DNA of 46,202 nucleotides from the NCBI GenBank assembly GCA_003151335.1, contig PLXE01000015.1, positions 1 through 46,202 on the forward strand, read 5' to 3'. Below the pieces are notes generated by a model that worked only from the letters and a program-made list of their open reading frames with translations, did not search any database and was not told where the DNA came from. This document shows positions 1-7,909 of the stretch, piece by piece (the stretch's first letter is position 1; each line of letters begins with the position of its first letter). The stretch is from Acidobacteriaceae bacterium (GTDB lineage Bacteria > Acidobacteriota > Terriglobia > Terriglobales > Acidobacteriaceae). Made by a program: the position numbers and the translations under genes.

Positions 1-93
1 CGGCCTTCTCATCCCATCTGTTAACGACAGTTGAAGAGTCGGAGTTGTCTTTTCTGGTCGCTGCCTGCTTCTTAGTTGTATTCTTCTTTGTTA

Positions 94-291
94 ATGGAAC
101 CCCAACGAAAACCCTGGGAAACCCCCGGTGGTATTGCTGTAATCGCTGTCGTCGTCCTAATCAATTTGGTTGCTGACTGGCTTTGGTTCAAGCCATCGAG
201 CCTTGTGTTGTTTGTTGTCGCAGAAGCTGTGGTTTTGGGCGGCATCTTCTGGCTGGTAACGTGGGCGGTCGGGCGTCGGCCATCTGGTTAG
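94..291 (+). CDS. Small two-segment membrane protein
   Basis: About 65 residues with two hydrophobic stretches (residues ~12-30 and ~36-55) separated by a short loop, ending in a basic tail; it would sit in the cytoplasmic membrane. I do not recognise a family. The ATG at 94 is preferred over an upstream in-frame TTG at 76, but neither has a clear Shine-Dalgarno sequence. The gene is convergent with the secreted-protein gene that follows. Reality rests only on the coherent membrane topology. Confidence 0.4.
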   Translation: MEPQRKPWETPGGIAVIAVVVLINLVADWLWFKPSSLVLFVVAEAVVLGGIFWLVTWAVGRRPSG

Positions 292-355
292 CTGGTGTAA
301 TTGCCTGTTATCGCCAGTTGGGAAAAGCAGCTCCGGAGAATTGCTGAAAGCTTCC

Positions 356-1012
356 TCAATAACGGCCCGGGCCCAATGGGACCGCTGCTTCGTTGGGGAC
401 AATGGTCACTTTAACCTCGTTCGAGTAGACCCACTCATGAGGCGGTTCGTCGTTCAGCCGCTTAGCCACAATGGAATAGACTCCGGGACGGCTCATGTCG
501 TAATAGCGATTGGGCGTCGCTCCGAAACTCACGGATTTGCCCGGTTCCAGTGTCTGTTGGTCATCAAACGGGGGGCCCTCCCACGCGCTATCGCCAGTTA
601 TCGTACGGGGGTCATCAAGCTCCGGATGTCCCCACACATGCCCGCGCCACTGGCCGTCCTTGTAAAAGTCCCGTTTTCGTTGCAGAAATTCCTCAGTTTC
701 GGGCGCGAGATTGCCTTCTGCATCTCGGATTTCAAACTCAGTTGCTGGTCCCCACCTGAGGTTATAGTACGTAACTGCATGACCGGAAACATTCGTAATT
801 AACAGGCTAACGTGCACATCCGTACCTGCGGGGATAATGTCACATCGAGGATGCGTACCACAGGAAGGCACATCCGTACGCCCTGCAGTGATGTACAGCG
901 CATGCTCATAGAGCGCAGGTTCAAACACCGCCCCTAGATACGGCAAGTCCTGCGCAGAGGCGAGGTGGAAAACTCCAAGCATCACGAGAGGACCTAACAC
1001 GCGCCTGAACAT
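356..1012 (-). CDS. Secreted hypothetical protein
   Basis: About 218 residues. The first ~20 are a signal peptide (basic MFRR, hydrophobic core, cleavage after A-S-A), so the product is exported. The mature part is rich in aromatic and acidic residues and has a beta-sandwich character (a 'VHVSLLITNVSG' strand pattern as in Ig-like or DUF4426-like domains), plus two cysteines near the start of the mature domain that could form a disulphide. The frame opens further upstream, but the ATG at 1012 is chosen because it begins the signal peptide and is preceded by a GAGG Shine-Dalgarno about 9 bases away. No specific function can be assigned. Confidence 0.65.
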   Translation of the reverse strand: MFRRVLGPLVMLGVFHLASAQDLPYLGAVFEPALYEHALYITAGRTDVPSCGTHPRCDIIPAGTDVHVSLLITNVSGHAVTYYNLRWGPATEFEIRDAEGNLAPETEEFLQRKRDFYKDGQWRGHVWGHPELDDPRTITGDSAWEGPPFDDQQTLEPGKSVSFGATPNRYYDMSRPGVYSIVAKRLNDEPPHEWVYSNEVKVTIVPNEAAVPLGPGRY

Positions 1013-1109
1013 ATATGTCGCCTCGCCGCGTAAATTATGGCACAAGATGATTGGCGTAAAATCGCCATATCACAAGTGATCGGACCTTGTTTAGTCGCAT
1101 TTCGTGCGT

Positions 1110-1373
1110 TCACTGCGCCTCTTTCGGTTTCCTGATCTCTTCCATCACCGACGAGATCAGCTCTTTCGCGTCGGTAATGCCTTTCATCACAATCTGGATG
1201 TCCATGGCCGGCATGCCGGGTTGGCGGGCGCTCTGGCAATAGACGCAGTGCTGGCCCACCATGGTCAGCGCATCCGTCAAGACATCGAGCGCCACCGCCA
1301 GCCGTCCCCGCGGCACACCCATCATGAACTCGTATTGGTCCAGCTCTTCACGCTTCTCATCCAGAATACTCAT
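1110..1373 (-). CDS. Small hypothetical helical protein with CxxC
   Basis: 87 residues, predicted mostly helical, soluble and without a signal peptide. It contains a single C-V-Y-C pair (residues ~43-46) that could bind a metal or act as a thiol pair, and ends in a charged helix. Leading helix 'LDEKREELDQYEFMMGVP' looks like a genuine amphipathic start. I do not recognise the family. It is flanked by a 10-bp perfect inverted repeat just upstream of its start. Confidence 0.55.
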   Translation of the reverse strand: MSILDEKREELDQYEFMMGVPRGRLAVALDVLTDALTMVGQHCVYCQSARQPGMPAMDIQIVMKGITDAKELISSVMEEIRKPKEAQ

Positions 1374-1425
1374 ATGAGGTCCCTCGCCTCGCTCGGAATT
1401 TCCCTTCGGCTTCGCTCAGGGCAGG

Positions 1426-1451
1426 CTTTGCGGGCTCAGACGCCCGCAAAG
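1426..1451. repeat. Perfect 10-bp inverted repeat
   Basis: Arms CTTTGCGGGC (1426-1435) and GCCCGCAAAG (1442-1451) around the 6-base loop TCAGAC. It lies between divergent genes and follows a 'CCCTTCGGCTTCGCTCAGGG' stretch at 1402-1421 that resembles the dispersed repeat at 3525-3572. There is no following T-run, so it is more likely a mobile palindromic repeat or an operator than a terminator. Confidence 0.6.
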
Positions 1452-1563
1452 CGTCTCAACTTTTCGTCCAGAATGCCCATGGGTTGAATTGTATCGTTCC
1501 GCCCCAGCGTGAATAATAGAGCGGCAACAGGAAGTGGCAATTTGCAATCAAGAGGAGAGTGCA

Positions 1564-2112
1564 ATGCGTAAGAGCCGTCTGGGAATGTTTGTCATGCTTG
1601 CCATCGCCGTATGCACCGCAGTCTGCGTGGCGCAAGAGCAAGAGAAAGAGAAGAAGCCACTGAGCCCTCCCGCCGAAGCCTCGGTCAAGTTCGACGACGG
1701 GAAAACCGTCACCATTCAGTACAGCCGTCCTTCTATGCGCAGTCGGAAGATCTTTGGCGGACTGGTGCCGTACGACCAAGTCTGGCGCACCGGCGCGAAC
1801 TCAGCAACCAGCCTCAAGACCGATGCCGATCTGATCATCGGCGGCGCCAGTGTCCCGGCGGGCAGCTACACGCTTTATACGTTGCCCGGCATGAAAGGCT
1901 GGAAGCTGATCATCAACAAGCAGACCGGACAATGGGGCACGGAATACAGCGAAGGCCAGGATCTGGCGCGGGTGGACATGAAGGTAAGCCAGAAACCGTC
2001 GGGGACAGAGACGTTCACCATCTCGCTGGACCAGACGAGCGCGAACTCGGCCGTGTTGAAGCTGGATTGGGAAAACACCATCGCCAGCGTCGAGGTACAG
2101 GAGAAGAAGTAG
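1564..2112 (+). CDS. DUF2911 domain periplasmic protein
   Basis: 182 residues. A signal peptide (residues 1-24, MRKSRLGMFVMLAIAV core, cleavage after C-V-A) directs export. The rest is a recognisable DUF2911 domain: the family's core 'YSRPSMRSRKIFGGLVPY' followed by 'VWRTGANSAT', then 'GSYTLYTLPG' and 'WKLIINKQTGQWGT'. The function of DUF2911 is unknown; it is common in Bacteroidota and Acidobacteriota envelopes. The ATG at 1564 is preferred over the upstream in-frame start because GGAGAG precedes it and the signal peptide begins there. Length is normal for the family. Confidence 0.9.
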   Translation: MRKSRLGMFVMLAIAVCTAVCVAQEQEKEKKPLSPPAEASVKFDDGKTVTIQYSRPSMRSRKIFGGLVPYDQVWRTGANSATSLKTDADLIIGGASVPAGSYTLYTLPGMKGWKLIINKQTGQWGTEYSEGQDLARVDMKVSQKPSGTETFTISLDQTSANSAVLKLDWENTIASVEVQEKK

Positions 2113-2217
2113 GGAAGAAACAGCCGATCCTCGCGCATGAGTCTGCTGCGCAATTGTCGGAGTTGCAACTCATGCGGTACATTCTTTCGAACTGACTTGC
2201 GTGGTTAGGGAGACCCC

Positions 2218-3453
2218 ATGTCAACTTCGCCCGGCAATGATCCAGCGAAACCGCGGCTCACCATCCTCTGCCTCGCCAGCTACTTTAAGGGACTCGATTT
2301 CATTGGCGAGTGCCGGCGGCAAGGCTGTCGCGTGCTATTACTTACCTCGCACAGCCTGCGCGACGAAGAATGGCCGCGCGAGAGCATCGACCAGATCTTC
2401 TACATGCCGGATGTGGAGAAGAAGTGGAAGATCGAAGACGTGCTGCTGGGCGTCAGCTACATGGCGCGGTCGGAAAACATCGATCGCATCGTTCCTCTGG
2501 ATGACTTCGACGTGGAAACCGCGGCCATGCTGCGCGAGCATCTGCGCGTCCCCGGCATGGGCGACAGCACGGCACGATACTTTCGCGACAAGCTGGCCAT
2601 GCGCACCAAGGCGCGCGACGAAGGCCTGGCAGTGCCGGAGTTCATTCACATCCTGAATCACGGCAGGCTGCGCGATTTCATGAATCGCGTGCCGCCGCCC
2701 TGGGTGCTGAAGCCGCGATCGCTGGCGGGCTCCATGGGCATCAAGAAAATCGCCAGCGCCGAGGAACTGTGGGCGGCATTGGAACTCTTGGGCGATCAGC
2801 AGTCCCATTACTTGCTCGAGCAGTATGTGCCTGGCGATATCTACCACGTGGACACCATTGTGTATGAGCGCGAACTGCTGTTTGCCATCGCCAGCCGCTA
2901 TGGCCGTCCGCCCATGGAGGTCGCGCAGGAGGGCGACATTTTCACCACGCGTACCTTGCCCCGAGGTTCGGCGGAGGAACGGCCTCTGCTGGCGCTCAAC
3001 GAAAAAGTCTTGCAGGCCTTTGGTTTGGTACGGGGCGTTTCGCACAGCGAATTTATCGCGGGCCGCGATGGCGAATTGTATTTCCTGGAGACCTCCGCCC
3101 GTGTCGGAGGCGCGCATATCGCCGACCTGGTGGAAGCGGCCACAGGAATCAATCTGTGGGCGGAATGGGCCAAGATAGAAATTGCCGGTGGCAAGGCCCC
3201 TTACCGGCCACCGGTTGCGAAAAACGACAGTGCCGGCCTGCTTATTTCGCTGGCGCGGCAGGAGCAGCCCGACACCTCGGGGTACAACGATCCGGAAATT
3301 GTCTGGCGCCTGAATGACAAGAAGCACCATGCCGGCCTGATCGTGAAATCGCCCGATCCCGGCCGGGTGCAAGAGCTGATTAGCAATTACGCGCAACGCT
3401 TCCGGCAAGACTTCTTCGCGTCGGAACCACCGCGGGATAAACCGAACTACTGA
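2218..3453 (+). CDS. ATP-grasp domain protein
   Basis: 411 residues. The layout matches carbamoyl-phosphate-synthase-L-chain-like ATP-grasp ligases: an N-terminal Rossmann-like preATP-grasp domain (residues ~15-110, including '[14 protein letters not shown]' and '[11 protein letters not shown]'), an ATP-binding domain with '[17 protein letters not shown]' (lysine and flexible loop), and a C-terminal metal/ATP half with 'HSEFI' and '[14 protein letters not shown]'. Such enzymes join a carboxylate to an amine or thiol through an acyl phosphate; the substrate cannot be told from sequence. The start at 2218 follows GGGAGACC. It stands alone, convergent with the decarboxylase downstream. Cytoplasmic. 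Confidence 0.85.
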   Translation: MSTSPGNDPAKPRLTILCLASYFKGLDFIGECRRQGCRVLLLTSHSLRDEEWPRESIDQIFYMPDVEKKWKIEDVLLGVSYMARSENIDRIVPLDDFDVETAAMLREHLRVPGMGDSTARYFRDKLAMRTKARDEGLAVPEFIHILNHGRLRDFMNRVPPPWVLKPRSLAGSMGIKKIASAEELWAALELLGDQQSHYLLEQYVPGDIYHVDTIVYERELLFAIASRYGRPPMEVAQEGDIFTTRTLPRGSAEERPLLALNEKVLQAFGLVRGVSHSEFIAGRDGELYFLETSARVGGAHIADLVEAATGINLWAEWAKIEIAGGKAPYRPPVAKNDSAGLLISLARQEQPDTSGYNDPEIVWRLNDKKHHAGLIVKSPDPGRVQELISNYAQRFRQDFFASEPPRDKPNY

Positions 3454-3524
3454 GGCGGCTCCAGGGTGAGTGCATCTGCCAGTTCGGTACCTGGCGTCCA
3501 CCCAGTGATTGCTTGGCGGTATAG

Positions 3525-3572
3525 GGGTCCTTCGACTCCCCCTCACGACGTTCGGGGTCGCTCAGGATGACA
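3525..3572. repeat. Dispersed palindromic repeat in a convergent intergenic gap
   Basis: The stretch has arms GACTCCCC and GGGGTC and ends in 'GCTCAGGATGACAGACAG'. It lies between two convergent genes (stops at 3453 and 3594), where it could also serve as a bidirectional terminator. I recognise the 'TCCTTCGACTC...CTCAGGATGACA' form as a frequently dispersed element in Acidobacteriota-type genomes, from memory rather than from a search. A related 'CTTCGGCTTCGCTCAGGG' stretch occurs near 1402. Confidence 0.5.
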
Positions 3573-3593
3573 GACAGAAAAGCCGGCTCTTCG

Positions 3594-5027
3594 TCACAGT
3601 TTTCCGGCTTCTTCCTGAATGCGCCTCCAGGCATTCTGCACGTGACGCAAGCCGGTGTGTGTCTGGCCGACGCAGAAGCGCAAAGTGAAGCGCTCGTTCA
3701 GTCGCGTATGGGTGAGGTACAAATCGCCACTGCGGTTGAGGCGGTCCATCAGGAGCTGATTGCTCTCATCGCCGCCGCGATGCCGGAAGCACACCAGGTT
3801 CAGCGGCGCCGGTGCAACTATCTCGAAGCGCTCGTCCTGCTTTACCCATTGGGCAAATTGCTGCGCTATTTCTATGTGCCGGCGCACGTGATACTGCAAC
3901 CCCTCCACTCCGTAGTGCCGAATCACGAACCATAGCTTGAGCGAACGAAAACGGCGACCGAGAGGAATGTGCCAGTCACGATAGTCAAAGACAGCACCCG
4001 ATTCGGTTGCCTGGTTGCGAAGATATTCCGGCAGGATGCTCAGCGTGTCAATGAGTGCCTTGCGGTCGGCCACATAGAAACAATTGCAATCGAAGTTAGT
4101 GAACATCCACTTGTGGGGGTTAAAGGTGTAGCTGTCGGCACGTTCGATTCCATCCTGGATGTAACGGAACTCCGGACACAGTGCGGCCGTGCCCGACATA
4201 GCGGCGTCCACGTGGAACCAGAGGCCGTTCTCGCGGGATATGGCGCCGATGGCCGGCAAGGGATCAAGTGCGTTAGAAGACGTAGTCCCCACCGTGGCTG
4301 AAACGAAGAAAGGTATCAAACCCGATTGCCGGTCCTGCTGAATCTGGCGGGCCAGGGCTTTGGGCTGCATCGCAAAGCGCTCGTCAACCTCAATTAGGCG
4401 CAGGTTGTCCATGCCAATCCCGGCAACCATGGCTGCCTTCTCGATGGAGGAGTGTGCCTGGTTGGAGGTATAGGCCACCAGTTTGCCGTCGCAGCCGCGG
4501 CGATTGCTGCGATAGTTGGTAGCACGTTCGCGAGCTGCCAGCATCGCGCACAAGGATGCGCTCGAGGCCGTATCCTGGATCACACCTCCGCCGCTGCCGG
4601 TGGATAGGAATTCTTGCGGTAGCCCCAGCATGGTTACCAGCCAATCGAGAACCTGCGATTCTAATTCCGTGCACGCCGGACTGGTGGCCCACAACATTCC
4701 TTGCACGCCCAGCGCGGAAGAGAGCAGGTCGCCTAAAATCGACGGTCCGGAAGCATTAGCAGGAAAATAGGCGAAGAAATTCGGCGACTGCCAGTGCGTA
4801 ACGCCAGGCAGAATTACCTTATTCATATCTTGCAGAATAGCGTCGAAGCTTTCGCCTGCGGCGGGAGCTGCAGCGGGAAGCCCTTGCCGGACTTGGCCCG
4901 GCTCTACCTGGGAAAGCACAGGCAGAGTCTCAATGCGCTCATAATAGTCGGCAATCCAATCCACCACGGCCCGTCCATACTGGCGAAACTGCTCGGGCGT
5001 CATGTGGTAGCTCTTTTCTGGCGGCAT
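3594..5027 (-). CDS. PLP-dependent group II decarboxylase (aromatic-amino-acid type)
   Basis: 477 residues, the usual length of pyridoxal-phosphate group II decarboxylases (AADC/TDC/HDC family). The PLP lysine is in 'FNPHKWMFTNFDC' (K306 from the chosen start); the upstream 'WFHVDAAMSGTAAL' carries the PLP-pyridine aspartate, and 'HWQSPNFFAYFPANAS' near residue 80 is the family substrate-pocket signature. The enzyme would decarboxylate an L-amino acid to an amine in the cytoplasm; the substrate is not predictable, but aromatic acids are the best guess. The frame opens at 5078, but the ATG at 5027 has GGAGG five bases upstream and begins at the family's normal N-terminus. Monocistronic. Confidence 0.92.
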   Translation of the reverse strand: MPPEKSYHMTPEQFRQYGRAVVDWIADYYERIETLPVLSQVEPGQVRQGLPAAAPAAGESFDAILQDMNKVILPGVTHWQSPNFFAYFPANASGPSILGDLLSSALGVQGMLWATSPACTELESQVLDWLVTMLGLPQEFLSTGSGGGVIQDTASSASLCAMLAARERATNYRSNRRGCDGKLVAYTSNQAHSSIEKAAMVAGIGMDNLRLIEVDERFAMQPKALARQIQQDRQSGLIPFFVSATVGTTSSNALDPLPAIGAISRENGLWFHVDAAMSGTAALCPEFRYIQDGIERADSYTFNPHKWMFTNFDCNCFYVADRKALIDTLSILPEYLRNQATESGAVFDYRDWHIPLGRRFRSLKLWFVIRHYGVEGLQYHVRRHIEIAQQFAQWVKQDERFEIVAPAPLNLVCFRHRGGDESNQLLMDRLNRSGDLYLTHTRLNERFTLRFCVGQTHTGLRHVQNAWRRIQEEAGKL

Positions 5028-5187
5028 AATGACCTCCGTGGATTGTCGGAATCTAGTCCGCAGCATAAAAGAAGGCACGAATAGCTGAGCTTACGGCGGC
5101 CTAGTTGTGCTATTCAGGCCGATCTTCTGCTCGCCTGAAGGGCACTCTACCCAAGCTACAACCACTCTGTAAATTGCCCTGGCAATC

Positions 5188-5211
5188 GCGCCACCGACTA
5201 CTTGGTGGCGC
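5188..5211. promoter_or_regulatory. 8-bp perfect inverted repeat in a divergent promoter region
   Basis: Arms GCGCCACC (5188-5195) and GGTGGCGC (5204-5211), loop GACTACTT. It lies between the divergent starts of the decarboxylase (5027) and the small basic protein (5317). No T-run follows, so an operator or mRNA leader structure fits better than a terminator. Confidence 0.4.
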
Positions 5212-5316
5212 AGACTACCACTTCACGGCCGCCATTTATGGTAGCTAATCTGTAGTGTAAACCGCCAGTATCGCTGTTACACTATCTGGGGGCTGTAAAA
5301 GTTCGAAAGGAGAAGC

Positions 5317-5547
5317 ATGGATATTCACAATATATTGGCGGACCTTAAAAAGGAACGTGAAAACCTCGACAGAGCTATTGGTGCATTGGAGGGACTCGGT
5401 ACTCGCCGTCGGGGAAGACCGGCAGGCAGTCATCCGGCCGCAGCTACTCCCAAACGCAAACGCCGTCACATGAGCGCTGCCTCGCGCAAGCGCATTTCTG
5501 AGATGATGAAACAACGTTGGGCAGAGCGTAAGAAAAAGGCGCGGTAG
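5317..5547 (+). CDS. Small basic AT-hook-like protein
   Basis: 76 residues, strongly basic. An N-terminal helix (residues 1-27, with heptad-like spacing) is followed by an AT-hook-like 'RRRGRPAG', then a basic region 'SAASRKRISEMMKQRWAERK' resembling the NUMOD-type helical DNA-binding motif seen in short proteins of soil bacteria. Probably a nucleoid or DNA-binding protein; this is inferred from composition and motif. AAAGGAG lies just before the ATG. A hairpin 45 bases downstream could end the transcript. Confidence 0.75.
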   Translation: MDIHNILADLKKERENLDRAIGALEGLGTRRRGRPAGSHPAAATPKRKRRHMSAASRKRISEMMKQRWAERKKKAR

Positions 5548-5591
5548 TACCAACGCTGATAAGCACGATCACCGATTATGCCTTGTTATAG

Positions 5592-5619
5592 ATATGCCAC
5601 TCGTTGCTGAGTGGCATAT
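5592..5619 (+). terminator. Terminator-like perfect hairpin
   Basis: Stem ATATGCCACTC (5592-5602) paired with GAGTGGCATAT (5609-5619), 11 bp perfect, 6-base loop, followed by TCCTTGTTGT. It lies downstream of the small AT-hook-like gene. The tail is only moderately T-rich, so termination efficiency is uncertain. Confidence 0.55.
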
Positions 5620-5717
5620 TCCTTGTTGTGGGACTATTTGTTCAGTTGAGTCGGTGGGTTGGCCCACTAGCGGCGCAACTGTCGCACGTCTGCCAGCCCG
5701 ACATGGTCTGGATCATG

Positions 5718-6010
5718 CTATAGGTTGGCCCGCCGCCACCCCCCGCTGGTGACATCGATCCAAAAGCCTGGGGCCTTGTAAACGTTCCCATGATTGTGCC
5801 ATGCCTGGACCACAATCCAGTGATTGCCGACTGCGATACTCACCTCAGCGTCGATGCTGGAGACGTCCACGGAATATACGACTTGGCCGTCCGAGTAAAC
5901 CTGCATGGCGATGATGGGATAGCTGCCACTTGCGCAAGCGACGAAATGAACGGGTGACGAGCCTTGACTCCGGGCGTTGGACTATTAACAGCCCAAAGCG
6001 GCTGGCGCAT
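5718..6010 (-). pseudogene. Frameshifted Ig-like domain surface-protein remnant
   Basis: Reading the minus strand, one frame encodes 'AVNSPTPGVKA' (start near 6010). A second frame then continues from about 5963 with 'GSSPVHFVACASGSYPI', 'IAMQVYSDGQVVYSVDVSS' and 'GNHWIVVQAWHNHGNVYKA' to a stop at 5718. Together they rebuild one Ig-like repeat of the kind found in multidomain secreted proteins of Acidobacteriota ('SP..G..V.SPVH..A......I..MQVYVDG...'). The join needs a frameshift near 5960, and a TAG closes the second frame at 5982. It is therefore best read as a decayed fragment; a short functional protein starting at 5906 cannot be excluded. Confidence 0.55.
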
Positions 6011-6065
6011 ATGCTTGCGAGTGCACGGCTGGGCAGGACCTTTTAGCTGGCATTGCGCACGGGAA

Positions 6066-6503
6066 TCAATCCTGCGCGCAAGTTGCCAAGGCTGGGGAGC
6101 AGGATGCCAGTTGGTGCGCCGTGGCGTACCGCTTGGGACCGCGTTTGCGCACCAGCAGCACGCGTATGCGCTCCAGCAGCTCCATGGGAGCGAACTCGCC
6201 TTTCGGCAGCCAGCCATCGGCCAGGCTGTCTTCCGCGCAACAATTGACCGAGCCCGAAAACAGCAGGGCGGGAGTATGCGGTGAAATCGCCTTGATCTGG
6301 TCAATCAGTTTTGCGCCGCTGAGTTTCGGCATCATGAGGTCGGCCAGTACCAGATCGATTCCGCCACCCCGCATCCTTTCCAGGGCATGTTCCGGGTCGG
6401 TACAAGTGAAGACATGATAGCCGCGGGTTTCGAGCAAAACTTTTCGAATGGAGAGAGACCGTTCGTCGTCGTCAACGCAAAGGATGGTGCGCTTGGGTTT
6501 CAT
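6066..6503 (-). CDS. Single-domain response regulator
   Basis: 145 residues, one receiver (CheY-like) domain with a short tail. All receiver landmarks are present: acidic cluster D11-D13 in 'ILCVDDDERS', phospho-acceptor D55 in 'LVLADLMMPKLSG', S83 in 'LLFSGSV' and K101 in 'WLPKGEF'. It would take a phosphoryl group from a histidine kinase, but no kinase or output domain is encoded nearby, so the partner is unknown. The last ~25 residues (with two cysteines) are not part of the domain. Transcribed away from the tRNA; monocistronic. Confidence 0.9.
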   Translation of the reverse strand: MKPKRTILCVDDDERSLSIRKVLLETRGYHVFTCTDPEHALERMRGGGIDLVLADLMMPKLSGAKLIDQIKAISPHTPALLFSGSVNCCAEDSLADGWLPKGEFAPMELLERIRVLLVRKRGPKRYATAHQLASCSPALATCAQD

Positions 6504-6802
6504 AAACCTCGTTGGGCCTTCTGGGGACTGCCTGCGCGTTCGTGTTCGAGCAAACCCGTGAGCCGGCGCGAGGCAATCATGAAGTGGCTTCTTATTTTTT
6601 TACGCCAGAGCAGTTAGCGTGTCCGGATAGTACGACCATTGAAGCTGCTGCACAAGTGTTGCGAAGGTCAATTCTGCAGAAAATTTTCAGCCCGCAGGAA
6701 AAAACAAAACAGCACCACGCAAGGTGATTCGCATTTCGGCGATCGGTTGAAAACCCTTGGCTGGAGCGGATCTTCGGACTGCACAGGATATCCGCAGAAA
6801 AT

Positions 6803-7690
6803 TCACATGGTTACTTCGCCGCCAACCAACTGCACAACGTTGCCTCCAACTCGCACATTGGTGACAGCGTCGCCAGACTTTCCGGCACGGATGTAGATGA
6901 AACTCGGACGCCGGGTTTCCATTCCCTGCTCGATCAATCCTTGCGCCTCCGCCGCCAGTACAGCGTGCCGCACTGCCCAAGCGGCGCAACATCCCGCGGC
7001 CGATCCGGTGGCCGGATCCTCGCCGTTGTAGAAGATCATGCGCGCGTGCAGGGTGGCGTTCGGGTCTACGGTTTCGCGGCACACGAAATAGAAGAAGGCA
7101 GGATTGCCGATGGTTGCGAGATACGGCGCCATCTGGTACCAACTGACGTTCAGCTTCTGCAACGTAGCCAGCGAGCGAAAGGGGACCATGGTGAAAGGCA
7201 TGCCGGTAGAGACGGTCTGGATGGGCAAGCTCTCGTCGAGTTCCGTCGCTGGAAGGCCGAGAACCTTGGCGACAACATGGTGCGGATGCGTCGCCCCGAA
7301 TTGCGGCTCGGCCTGACGCATCTCGCCGAAGAGCAGACCATTGCGCTGCTCGAAGCGCACAGGAATTTTTCCGACCTTCAAATCGAGTACGATCTCATCC
7401 GAACTGGAGTGCTGACGCAGGTACCAGGCGGTGCCGAGTGTGGGATGTCCGGCGAAGGGCAGCTCTTCGTTCACGGTAAAGATGCGGACTTTGTGCCCCT
7501 CGCGCTGCTCAACGTCGGCATCGCGCGGCAGGATGTAGGTGGTCTCCGACAAATTGGTCTCGCGCGCGAGCTTCTGCATTTCGTCGTCGCTCAGACCACG
7601 GGCGTCAGTGAAGACCGCAAGTTGATTGCCCTCGAGCGGGCGGCTGGTAAACACATCAAGCTGGACAAATGAGAATTTGCGCTTGGGCAT
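6803..7690 (-). CDS. PhzF-family isomerase/epimerase-like protein
   Basis: 295 residues, standard PhzF length, with the two-fold beta-barrel family signature. The N-terminus has 'VQLDVFTSRPLEGNQLAVF' and the catalytic glutamate in 'NLSETTYI' (E49); 'RIFTVNEELPFAGHPTLGTA' follows and the second half carries 'YNGEDPATGSAAG'. PhzF proteins isomerise or epimerise small acids; phenazine synthesis itself is not implied, because no other phz genes are present. It is the last chromosomal gene before tRNA-Sec, on the opposite strand. Confidence 0.93.
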   Translation of the reverse strand: MPKRKFSFVQLDVFTSRPLEGNQLAVFTDARGLSDDEMQKLARETNLSETTYILPRDADVEQREGHKVRIFTVNEELPFAGHPTLGTAWYLRQHSSSDEIVLDLKVGKIPVRFEQRNGLLFGEMRQAEPQFGATHPHHVVAKVLGLPATELDESLPIQTVSTGMPFTMVPFRSLATLQKLNVSWYQMAPYLATIGNPAFFYFVCRETVDPNATLHARMIFYNGEDPATGSAAGCCAAWAVRHAVLAAEAQGLIEQGMETRRPSFIYIRAGKSGDAVTNVRVGGNVVQLVGGEVTM

Positions 7691-7785
7691 TGCAAGGCTC
7701 CATCACAAATGTATCAAGATGCGCCGCGAGGGCGGAGGTGCTGAAAATATTTCGCCGCCAGTGGTATTGTTGGGCAGTCCACTGC

Positions 7786-7883
7786 GGAAGCGAAGGGGGT
7801 CCGGTGACTCTCCCGGTCTTCAAAACCGGCGATTGGCATCTTGCGATGTCAATGGTGCGTTCGACTCGCACACGCTTCCGCCA
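7786..7883 (+). tRNA. selC: tRNA-Sec (selenocysteine, anticodon TCA)
   Basis: 98 nt including an encoded CCA. Acceptor arms GGAAGCG (7786-7792) and CGCTTCC pair perfectly and are followed by G-CCA; the apparent eighth acceptor pair is A-A. The D arm is G-rich with wobble pairs. The anticodon stem CCGG/CCGG frames the loop TCTTCAAAA with anticodon TCA. The very long variable arm folds into a 9-bp stem (ATTGGCATC with GATGTCAAT), and the T arm GTGCG-TTCGACT-CGCAC is perfect. The long variable arm plus UCA anticodon are diagnostic. The host should therefore make selenoproteins, although the SelA/B/D genes are not in view. The adjacent integrase suggests the tRNA 3' end is the element's attachment site. 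Confidence 0.95.
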
Positions 7884-7890
7884 ATATTCT
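7861..7890 (+). other. Probable attL within the 3' end of tRNA-Sec
   Basis: Tyrosine-recombinase elements usually recombine at the T-arm/acceptor end of a tRNA gene and leave the tRNA intact. Here the integrase gene ends 26 bp beyond the encoded CCA and reads toward the tRNA, the normal geometry. The exact core cannot be defined, because no second copy of the tRNA 3' end was found by eye in the rest of the window. Confidence 0.5.
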
Positions 7891-7909
7891 CAGCGACTTG
7901 CAAGTTACC

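Noticed and set aside
2338-3546. 402-residue open frame on the minus strand
   Set aside because: Antisense shadow of the ATP-grasp gene; no domain, no start signal, and the plus-strand protein has clear family motifs.
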